Source: Candidatus Berkelbacteria bacterium (GTDB lineage Bacteria > Patescibacteriota > UBA1384 > JAHJRZ01). From it: 5,724 bases of DNA. This document shows, piece after piece, positions 1 to 5,724 of this stretch. The DNA lies in the NCBI GenBank assembly GCA_026397195.1, contig JAPLVI010000112.1:1-5724 (forward strand), in the 5' to 3' direction. The notes below the pieces were generated by a model. It did no database searches. It saw nothing but the letters and a program-made list of their open reading frames with translations, and was not told where the DNA came from. Every line of letters starts with the position of its first letter. Position 1 is the stretch's first letter. Position numbers and translations under genes: made by a program.

Positions 1-296
1 GCAATAGATGATTATTATAAAAAACACCCAAAGAAATAAAAAAATTATCTCCAATTCAAAAAGAATTTTTAGGCGGGATAAAAAAAATAATTGAAGAGGG
101 AGAAAAAATAACCGGCGACGAACTTCATTCGGAAATTCATAATTTGAAAATTGAGATGAGGATTGATCCAAGAGAAGCCTTCAGTGCCATTTATCTTATT
201 TTTTTAGGCAAAGATTCTGGACCTCAAGCTGGTTGGTTTTTAACAAGTTTAGATAAGGATTTTGTTATAAGAAGATTAGAAGAAGCAATTAAATAA
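1..296 (+). CDS. lysS: Lysine--tRNA ligase, class I (C-terminal part, left-truncated, apparent frameshift)
   Basis: This enzyme charges tRNA-Lys with lysine in the cytoplasm. Only the end is present: an uninterrupted frame from about position 21 to the TAA at 294-296. It carries the terminal signature of class I (archaeal-type) LysRS, with the segments DPREAFSAIYLIFLGK, SGPQAGWF and LDKDFVIRRL. This part belongs to the C-terminal helical anticodon-binding region; the catalytic HIGH and KMSKS motifs would lie upstream, outside the window. Upstream of position 21 the frame is closed by stops at 9-11 and 18-20, while the frame starting at position 1 reads AIDDYYKK and then stops at 37-39. Adding one base to the A-run at 19-24 joins the two into AIDDYYKKTPKEIKK, so a one-base loss is the simplest reading. 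Class I LysRS is found in archaea, spirochetes and several other bacterial groups including Patescibacteria; most bacteria use the unrelated class II enzyme. Identity is fairly sure; the frame break is seen directly but its cause is unknown. Confidence 0.85.
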
Positions 297-304
297 TATT
301 TTTC

Positions 305-1318
305 ATGAATGAGATTATTGAGCCAAGTGGTACTTCTCCAGAGCAAATAAACCAAGCAGAAATTAGAGAAATTGAAGGAGGCTTTGAAATTTCAATACCT
401 CATGTAGAATTGGATTCGGAAAATGAGCCGGGCGTAAAATTAGAAATTGAGCTAGAAAAGCTACCCATTCAAATAACAGAAGGAACGATAATCGGAACTC
501 CTAATGGAGTGATTGTTGATGCAGAATCGTCATCAAGCCCAAAATTAAAAGAGATGGTAGAAAAAGCCAAAGAACTGAGAACTCTCCCCGAGGTAGAGAG
601 ACCGCGGCAAATTATGGAGATTATCCGTGCAAAAGTTAACTATGCTTATGATGAGGTGGTTAAGGAATTAAGACAGACTAACCCTGAATTAGCTGATTGG
701 GTTGTTAAACACGCTGGAATTTATTCCGGAGGGGAAATAAAAGCTTCGGAGATTGCCGAATCGGGATATGGAGTTTGTCGGCATTTAGGGGCGCTGGCAG
801 TTATCTTAGCTAAAGAGGCGGGCCTCGAAGCGTCATTTGAGACAAGTATTATTCGAAAAAAAGAGGATGGATTTAGAAACGTCGTAAGAAGAGATAATGT
901 GAGGCCATTATTTAGAAACTTCAAACCAGGAGAGGGTTTCTCAGAGGCTCACGCCTGGGCAGAATTCAAATTACCTGATGGCAGATGGATGCCCATGGAT
1001 CCAGCCACTAAATTAGTCGGCGACAACGATCAAGAGCTTGAAACATTTAGAGAGGCCAATTACAAATCGAACCCGATTAATTCTTTATGTTTTGAGAATT
1101 TGCCTGCAAACGTTTCGCCAATGGACAACCAAGATTTAGAATTTAAACCAGAAGAAAGTTCACATTCAGGCGCCCTCGCCGTTAATTGTCAGCAGCGATT
1201 AACGAAAGGGGTTAGAGCTCCACAGTCATATTCGGGCCCTTTAAATTTTCAAATAATTTCCCAACCGACTACCGAGGGAATGAATGTAAGAGTAAAATCA
1301 GTTAAAGTTATTTTATAG
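305..1318 (+). CDS. Transglutaminase-like (Cys-His-Asp) fold protein, unknown substrate
   Basis: This is a 337-residue soluble protein with no signal peptide or membrane helix. The middle matches the transglutaminase/papain-like core: the nucleophile region GYGVCRHLGALAVILAKEAG gives Cys158, SEAHAWAEF gives His216, and the downstream GRWMPMDPATK gives Asp232, so a full Cys-His-Asp triad is visible. The CRH after the Cys recalls the EDR1-type branch of this superfamily. Residues 1-80 are acidic and look strand-rich. Residues 80-135 look helical and include NYAYDEV, a typical lead-in to the core. Residues 270-337 are a poorly recognisable, probably strand-rich tail. Members of this superfamily act as transglutaminases, cysteine proteases or peptide-N-glycanases, and the sequence does not say which. 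The gene starts 8 bases after the LysRS stop and ends 27 bases before serS, so it is probably cotranscribed with both. No clear Shine-Dalgarno precedes ATG 305; this start was chosen because it is the first ATG in the frame. The fold assignment is good; the function is open. Confidence 0.8.
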   Translation: MNEIIEPSGTSPEQINQAEIREIEGGFEISIPHVELDSENEPGVKLEIELEKLPIQITEGTIIGTPNGVIVDAESSSSPKLKEMVEKAKELRTLPEVERPRQIMEIIRAKVNYAYDEVVKELRQTNPELADWVVKHAGIYSGGEIKASEIAESGYGVCRHLGALAVILAKEAGLEASFETSIIRKKEDGFRNVVRRDNVRPLFRNFKPGEGFSEAHAWAEFKLPDGRWMPMDPATKLVGDNDQELETFREANYKSNPINSLCFENLPANVSPMDNQDLEFKPEESSHSGALAVNCQQRLTKGVRAPQSYSGPLNFQIISQPTTEGMNVRVKSVKVIL

Positions 1319-1345
1319 TGTTTATTTTTTAAGCAATAAAATATC

Positions 1346-2563
1346 ATGCTTGATATTAAATTTATCAGGGAAAACCAGAAAGAAGTTGAAAAAGCTGCCC
1401 AGGACAAAGGTTATGAGGTGGATATTTCCGGACTTCTAGAACTAGATGATAAAAGGAAAGAATTAATCCAAAAAATTGATAATTTAAGGTCGGAACAGAA
1501 AAAGATTGATAGATCTCAGAAAGAGAAAGGTAGAGAACTTAAGGAAGAGATAAAAAAAATAGAGCCCGAATTGGCCAAAATAGAAGCTGAATATAGAGAT
1601 TTGATGTTTAGTGTCCCAAATTTTCCTTCACCAGATGTAAAAGTTGGCAAGGATGAAAGCCAAAATGAAGTTATTAAGAAATGGGGAAAAATAAAACTTA
1701 AAGAAGGAAAAGATCATATAACTCTAGGGAGTGAACTTGATTTGATTGACACTAAAGCATCGGCCATTTCATCCGGTAGCAGATTTGATTATCTCAAGAA
1801 TCAAGCAGTGATTCTTGAATTTGCTCTCGTGAATTTTGCTATGGAGATGCTAACCAAAGAAGGATTTACTCCTATAGTTCCGCCGGTAATGTTAAAAAAT
1901 GAAGTAGCACGGGAGACAGGCTATTATGAAGCAGGGAGCGATGATTCTTTTCATCTGAGAGACGTTCCCCTCGTTCTCATCGGTACAAGCGAGCACTCGG
2001 TTTTGGCCTATATGAAAGGAAAAATAATCACAGAAGAAGAATTACCCAAGAGATTTGTTGCCTTTTCGACTTGTTTCCGCCGAGAAGCGGGAAGTTATGG
2101 CAAGGATGTGAAAGGAATCTTAAGAGTTCATCAATTCGATAAGGTTGAAATGGTATCTTTCACGAGACCAGAAGACTCAGAAAAAGAATTGGAATATTTC
2201 CTAACTCTCGAAGAAAAAATAATGCAAGGTCTCGCCATACCGTATCAAGTAGTTAAAATGTGCACCGGCGACTTGGGACTACCTGCAGCTAAGAAGCTTG
2301 ATATTGAGGCTTGGATGCCAGGGCAAAAAAGATATCGTGAAACCCATTCCACCTCAAACTGCACCGATTTTCAGGCAAGACGTTTAAATGTTAAGTACAA
2401 AACCAAAGAAGGGAACGAATATTTACACACTTTAAATGGAACAGCAGTAGCTGTCGGTAGAGTGATAATAGCCATACTTGAAAACTACCAAAAGAAAGAT
2501 GGATCGATTGAAATACCCAAGGTTCTTGAAAAATATTGTGGTTTTAATAAAATTGTACGGTAA
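1346..2563 (+). CDS. serS: Serine--tRNA ligase
   Basis: SerRS attaches serine to tRNA-Ser (and tRNA-Sec where present) in the cytoplasm. The 405-residue product is complete and only slightly shorter than usual bacterial SerRS (about 420-430). It opens with the family-typical MLDIKFIREN, which fixes the start. Residues about 28-90 are a charged, Lys/Glu-rich two-helix coiled coil, the arm that grips the long variable arm of tRNA-Ser. The class II catalytic core follows: motif 1 around GFTPIVPPVM (173-182), the serine-recognition loop LIGTSEH with Thr214 and Glu216, motif 2 STCFRREAGSYGKD with Arg245/Arg246, the family block STSNCTDFQARR (335-346), and motif 3 NGTAVAVGRVIIAILEN with Arg372. All expected catalytic elements are present. 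The serine loop reads GTSE where E. coli-like enzymes read PTAE, a conservative variant. No good Shine-Dalgarno is seen in the 27-base gap upstream, and no T-box leader fits there. Identification is very secure. Confidence 0.98.
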   Translation: MLDIKFIRENQKEVEKAAQDKGYEVDISGLLELDDKRKELIQKIDNLRSEQKKIDRSQKEKGRELKEEIKKIEPELAKIEAEYRDLMFSVPNFPSPDVKVGKDESQNEVIKKWGKIKLKEGKDHITLGSELDLIDTKASAISSGSRFDYLKNQAVILEFALVNFAMEMLTKEGFTPIVPPVMLKNEVARETGYYEAGSDDSFHLRDVPLVLIGTSEHSVLAYMKGKIITEEELPKRFVAFSTCFRREAGSYGKDVKGILRVHQFDKVEMVSFTRPEDSEKELEYFLTLEEKIMQGLAIPYQVVKMCTGDLGLPAAKKLDIEAWMPGQKRYRETHSTSNCTDFQARRLNVKYKTKEGNEYLHTLNGTAVAVGRVIIAILENYQKKDGSIEIPKVLEKYCGFNKIVR

Positions 2564-2564
2564 A

Positions 2565-2593
2565 CCCCGACACCAAAACCAATTGGTGCAGGG
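2565..2593. repeat. Imperfect inverted repeat between serS and the sortase gene
   Basis: CACCAA (2571-2576) pairs with TTGGTG (2583-2588) around a six-base loop. After a two-by-two mismatch, CCC (2566-2568) can pair with GGG (2591-2593). It sits immediately after the serS stop. No T-run follows directly (the nearest, TTTTTT, is at 2621-2626), so it is not a standard intrinsic terminator. It could be an mRNA 3'-end or processing hairpin, a protein-binding palindrome, or a copy of a dispersed repeat. The hairpin is seen directly; its role is inferred. Confidence 0.5.
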
Positions 2594-2611
2594 TAAATTT
2601 AATGAATAGCC

Positions 2612-2619
2612 GGAAAGGA
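2612..2619 (+). promoter_or_regulatory. Shine-Dalgarno site of the sortase gene
   Basis: GGAAAGGA here is the only strong purine-rich ribosome-binding site in the window. It lies 5 bases before TTG 2625 and 11 bases before GTG 2631, both in frame with the sortase. The spacing fits TTG somewhat better, but GTG remains possible; no in-frame ATG is available near this point. Confidence 0.6.
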
Positions 2620-2624
2620 ATTTT

Positions 2625-3224
2625 TTGGTTGTGAAAAAATGGTTTAAATTTGCTAGAGGTCGTTATAAGTTAAGGTTGACCCTCGCACTTTTTGCTCTAA
2701 TTCTGTGTTTTGTTGCAACGTTCATTTTTTTCAACCGCCATAACGTTTCGGCAGATATCAACCCAAAAGAAGAGAAATATTTACCTAATATTGAGTTTTC
2801 TGAGACCGATTTTCTTCTCAAAATTGACAGATTGGGAGTTCTTGTCCCGGTTGTGCCGGATATTGATGGATCGGATAAAGAAATTTATTTTGCCTCTTTA
2901 CAACGAGGAGTGGCCCATATGGCGGGTACGGCTAAGCCAGGTGAGAAAGGAAATGTAGTAATTTTTGGTCACTCGAATTTTTATGAGAATGATCCTGGAG
3001 CCTTTAAACAAATATTCAAACACCTTGACGAGCTTGAGCCTCAAGATGAGATAATCATTCATTATAAAGATAATGATTACAGATATAAGGTTCAAAAACA
3101 ACAACTAGTTAAACCCACCGACACATGGGTGATAGATGCCCCTTATGATTTGACCTTAATTACTTGTTGGCCGCCTGGGACAATAGAAAAACGTTTAATT
3201 ATATTTGCCAATTTAGAAAGTTAA
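2625..3224 (+). CDS. Sortase (membrane-anchored cysteine transpeptidase)
   Basis: Sortases cleave a C-terminal sorting motif of secreted proteins and join the protein to a cell-surface acceptor or to another subunit. The 199-residue product has a basic N-terminus (KKWFKFARGRYK), then one membrane segment at about residues 18-37 (LTLALFALILCFVATFIFF), then an extracytoplasmic beta-barrel domain from about residue 60. The catalytic residues are all visible: His116 in VVIFGHSNFY, Cys181 in TLITCWPPGT, and Arg190 in EKRLIIFA. The TLxTC signature with a following W-P-P-G resembles class D/E-like sortases, but the class cannot be fixed by eye. No LPXTG-type substrate is encoded in the window. The start is non-ATG: TTG 2625 or GTG 2631 after a good Shine-Dalgarno; choosing one or the other changes only two residues. 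The stop is 2 bases before secA ATG, pointing to coupled translation. Sortase identity is secure; the substrate is unknown. Confidence 0.93.
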   Translation: MVVKKWFKFARGRYKLRLTLALFALILCFVATFIFFNRHNVSADINPKEEKYLPNIEFSETDFLLKIDRLGVLVPVVPDIDGSDKEIYFASLQRGVAHMAGTAKPGEKGNVVIFGHSNFYENDPGAFKQIFKHLDELEPQDEIIIHYKDNDYRYKVQKQQLVKPTDTWVIDAPYDLTLITCWPPGTIEKRLIIFANLES

Positions 3225-3226
3225 AT

Positions 3227-5724
3227 ATGGGATTTTTTGATAAATTATTTGATCCGACAGGGAAAATACTTAACCATTATGCCCAAACTGTCGAAAAGAT
3301 TAATACTCTTGAGTTAAAGATGAAAAGACTTAAAATTGATGATTTTAAGAAAAAAACAAATGACCTTAAAAAGAAACTTAAAGACGGTGAGACGCTTGAC
3401 GATATTCTGCCCGAAGCTTTTGCTTTAGTACGTGAGGCGGCGCAAAGAACAATCAAACAGCGCCCTTTTGATGTGCAATTGATGGGTGCCATAGCTTTAC
3501 ACGAAGGGAACATCTCTGAAATGAAGACGGGTGAAGGAAAGACTCTAACCGCCACTATGTCCCTTTATCTTAATGCCCTTGAAGGTCGAGGTTCCCATTT
3601 GATCACGGTCAATGATTATCTTTCTCGTTGGCAGGGGTCTTGGATGGGTTCAATTTATAATCTTTTGGGACTTTCGGTGGGAGTGATTCAGCAACAAAAT
3701 ATCAGTTTCATTTATGATGAAACGGCTCGCGATGAGGAATATGAAGTTGAGGCCGAGGGCGAAGAAGCGCGTATGCTCCACCTAGATGTGGAAAATCTTC
3801 GTCCTTGTACGAGACGCGAGGCATATGCCGTAGATGTTGTTTATGGGACGAATAATGAATTTGGTTTTGATTATCTGCGTGATAATATGGCGCAGAGTCT
3901 ATCCGACCGCGTGCAGGGAGAGTTAAATTATGGCGTGGTCGATGAAATAGATTCAATTTTAATTGATGAAGCGCGAACACCACTTATAATTTCTGCTCCA
4001 GCTGAAGAGTCGGCCGAATTATATAAGAAATTCGCCCAATTAGTGCCGCACCTTAAAGAGAACAAAGATTACAATATCGACGAGAAAGAAAAAGCAGTCA
4101 CCCTAACTGATGCTGGTATTAAAGAAATGGAAAAGATGCTGGGGGTCAAGAATATTTATGAGCGAGGTGGAATTGCCCTCGTTCATCACTTAGAGCAGGC
4201 GCTTCGAGCGCAGGCACTTTTTAAGAAAGACCGTGATTATGTGGTCAAGGACGGGGAGATTGTAATTATTGACGAATTTACAGGTAGAATGATGTTCGGA
4301 CGACGTTATTCAGAAGGTTTACATCAGGCGATCGAAGCCAAAGAAGGAGTGGAGGTTAAAAGAGAGAGTATCACCCTTGCTACCATTTCTTTCCAGAATC
4401 TTTTCCGACTCTATAAAAAATTGGCTGGCATGACCGGTACAGCCAAGACTGAACAAGAAGAATTCCATAAAATTTATGATTTAGACGTAATAGTTATTCC
4501 AACCAATCGTCCAATGATAAGAGAGGATTTATCAGACAGAATTTTTCGTACTGAAGAGGGGAAATTCACAGCCGTGGCCCGCGAGATTAAAGAAAGGCAT
4601 GAAAAAGGACAGCCTCTTCTTGTGGGCACTATTTCGATTGAAAAATCAGAAAAACTTTCACGTATGCTTAAACGTGAAGGGGTGAATCACCAGGTTTTGA
4701 ATGCCAAGCATCATGAAAGGGAAGCGAAAATTATTGCCCGAGCCGGAGAAAAAGGAATGGTCACCATTGCCACCAACATGGCAGGTCGTGGTGTTGATAT
4801 TATTCTTGGTAATGGTGTTAAAGAGCTTGGTGGACTTCATGTTCTTGGCACAGAACGTCATGAATCTCGACGTATTGATAATCAGCTGCGTGGTCGTACA
4901 GGTCGTCAGGGAGATCCCGGCTCAACCCAATTCTATGTTTCAATGGAAGACGATTTGATGCGTATTTTTGGCGGGGAAAGAATCAAGAATTTAATGGGAA
5001 CTTTAAGAGTTCCTGAAGATCAACCCATTGAAAACAGGTTTATCTCGGGGTCTTTGGAACGAGCTCAAGAAAAAGTAGAAGGATTCAATTTTGATATCCG
5101 TAAACACTTACTTGAGTATGATGATGTCTTAAATAAACAAAGAGAGATTATTTACCGACGCCGTCGCCGAATTTTAGGGGACAAGGCTTCAGAGAAAAAA
5201 TTTTCTAATCTTAAAGAAGAAGTTATCTTAGCAATATATGACGAGATTGATCGTTTTGTTCGACTTTACACTGAATTAAACGAAAAAGGAAAATGGAATA
5301 TTAAAGAAGTTATTGAGAATATGGTAACTATTCTGCCAGAAGAATTTAAGGCAGAAATCGAAAAAGTTGAGTCGATGAAAAACGTTGAGGAAATTATAGA
5401 ACATTTGAAAGGATTAGTTGATAAAGCATATAAAGCAAAGGAAAAATCAGCAGGAAAAGATACACAGAGGTTAATAGAAAAGACATTGATGCTGCGCTCG
5501 ATTGATAATCTCTGGATAGAACATTTAACTTCAATTGAAGAATTGAGGCAGGGCATTGGTCTCAGAGGTTATGGTCAAAGGGACCCCCTCACCGAATATA
5601 AAAGAGAAGCCTTCAATATGTTTGAGCGTCTGATAAAAAGTATCTATGAAGAAGTTATCCACCTGATTCTTAAGGTTGAACTAAATCAAGCACCGACTCC
5701 GACACCCTCAACAGTTGAGGGCTC
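3227..5724 (+). CDS. secA: Protein translocase ATPase SecA (right end cut by window)
   Basis: SecA is the ATPase that drives preproteins through the SecYEG channel at the inner face of the membrane. The frame is open for 832 codons from ATG 3227 to the edge. Domains in order: N-terminal helix with GFFDKLFD; NBD1 with Walker A MKTGEGKT (99-106), NDYLSRW, YGTNNEFGFDYLRDNM (206-221) and Walker B VVDEIDSILIDEAR (237-250); the preprotein cross-linking domain at about 258-390; NBD2 from LAGMTGTAKTE (399-409) through ATNMAGRGVDI (515-525) and RGRTGRQGDPGS (555-566); then the helical scaffold and the two-helix finger ending in LRGYGQRDP, whose Tyr782 matches the finger-tip tyrosine of E. coli SecA. 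An extra acidic segment of about 35-40 residues interrupts NBD1 near 156-195. The final visible residues (QAPTPTPSTVEG) are a Pro/Thr linker; any zinc-binding tail would be beyond the window. The Shine-Dalgarno is weak (AGAAAG, 3215-3220), consistent with coupling to the sortase. Confidence 0.97.
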   Translation, partial: MGFFDKLFDPTGKILNHYAQTVEKINTLELKMKRLKIDDFKKKTNDLKKKLKDGETLDDILPEAFALVREAAQRTIKQRPFDVQLMGAIALHEGNISEMKTGEGKTLTATMSLYLNALEGRGSHLITVNDYLSRWQGSWMGSIYNLLGLSVGVIQQQNISFIYDETARDEEYEVEAEGEEARMLHLDVENLRPCTRREAYAVDVVYGTNNEFGFDYLRDNMAQSLSDRVQGELNYGVVDEIDSILIDEARTPLIISAPAEESAELYKKFAQLVPHLKENKDYNIDEKEKAVTLTDAGIKEMEKMLGVKNIYERGGIALVHHLEQALRAQALFKKDRDYVVKDGEIVIIDEFTGRMMFGRRYSEGLHQAIEAKEGVEVKRESITLATISFQNLFRLYKKLAGMTGTAKTEQEEFHKIYDLDVIVIPTNRPMIREDLSDRIFRTEEGKFTAVAREIKERHEKGQPLLVGTISIEKSEKLSRMLKREGVNHQVLNAKHHEREAKIIARAGEKGMVTIATNMAGRGVDIILGNGVKELGGLHVLGTERHESRRIDNQLRGRTGRQGDPGSTQFYVSMEDDLMRIFGGERIKNLMGTLRVPEDQPIENRFISGSLERAQEKVEGFNFDIRKHLLEYDDVLNKQREIIYRRRRRILGDKASEKKFSNLKEEVILAIYDEIDRFVRLYTELNEKGKWNIKEVIENMVTILPEEFKAEIEKVESMKNVEEIIEHLKGLVDKAYKAKEKSAGKDTQRLIEKTLMLRSIDNLWIEHLTSIEELRQGIGLRGYGQRDPLTEYKREAFNMFERLIKSIYEEVIHLILKVELNQAPTPTPSTVEG
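5705..5721. repeat. Perfect inverted repeat inside the secA 3' coding region
   Basis: CCCTCAA (5705-5711) and TTGAGGG (5715-5721) form a perfect seven-base-pair stem with a three-base CAG loop. It lies in codons for the low-complexity Pro/Thr linker after the two-helix finger of SecA. It overlaps the end of the 8-mer CCGACACC (5699-5706), which also precedes the hairpin after serS (2567-2574). This may be chance, a dispersed repeat copy that entered the coding sequence, or part of a longer hairpin continuing past the window. Confidence 0.5.

Noticed and set aside
18..25. Classical programmed -1 frameshift heptamer at the LysRS frame break
   Set aside because: The stretch TAAAAAAC read in the upstream frame gives TAT AAA AAA CAC; tandem slippage would put the first tRNA on TAA, so it is a poor match to X XXY YYZ. 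Single-codon slippage is not excluded, but a missing A is simpler.
721..924. Open frame on the - strand inside the transglutaminase-like gene
   Set aside because: It covers the catalytic Cys region of a convincing + strand gene and has no features of its own.
1319..1345. T-box or other leader controlling serS
   Set aside because: Only 27 bases separate serS from the preceding stop, far too short for a T-box, and no stem or conserved box is visible.
2564..2630. Intrinsic transcription terminator after serS
   Set aside because: The hairpin at 2571-2588 is not followed by a T-run; the T6 at 2621-2626 is over 30 bases away and falls in the sortase start region.
3277..3983. Open frames on the - strand at 3277-3555 and 3708-3983
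   Set aside because: They lie opposite highly conserved SecA coding sequence, show no recognisable domain and have no ribosome-binding site; they are shadows of secA.
4658..5556. Open frames at 4658-4861 (-), 4701-4958 (+) and 5266-5556 (-)
   Set aside because: All overlap the SecA NBD2 and helical scaffold region in other frames and have low-complexity or unremarkable products.

Overview
The window reads as a compact, A/T-rich bacterial gene cluster. Five genes lie on the + strand, separated by gaps of 8, 27, 61 and 2 bases. In order they are: the C-terminal end of a class I (archaeal-type) lysyl-tRNA synthetase, a transglutaminase-fold protein, seryl-tRNA synthetase (serS), a membrane-anchored sortase, and SecA, which runs off the right edge. 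No RNA gene, CRISPR array, transposase or clear promoter was found. Nothing on the - strand looks like a real gene.

The combination suggests a member of the Candidate Phyla Radiation (Patescibacteria, Parcubacteria/Paceibacteria-like). The signs are a class I LysRS in a bacterium, a SecA with an extra acidic segment in nucleotide-binding domain 1, a small sortase of the TLxTC-W-P type, short gaps, and mostly weak or absent Shine-Dalgarno sites. This placement is inferred from family knowledge and was not tested by search.

Region by region: positions 1-296 hold the LysRS tail, with an apparent one-base frame break in a run of six A near the left edge. Positions 305-1318 hold a soluble Cys-His-Asp transglutaminase-fold protein of unknown substrate. 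Positions 1346-2563 hold a complete serS. Positions 2564-2624 are a short intergenic stretch with an imperfect hairpin and the only good Shine-Dalgarno site in the window. Positions 2625-3224 hold the sortase, and two bases later secA begins at 3227. SecA is nearly complete through the two-helix finger, but its C-terminal tail is cut by the window edge.

Two themes emerge: translation (LysRS, SerRS) and protein export and surface attachment (SecA, sortase). The sortase and secA start and stop almost back to back, so they are probably translated together. The transglutaminase-fold gene between the two synthetases is the least understood member. I see no convincing new multi-gene system. The best leads are this protein, the frame break in LysRS, and two palindromes that share the leading 8-mer CCGACACC, one of them inside the secA coding sequence.
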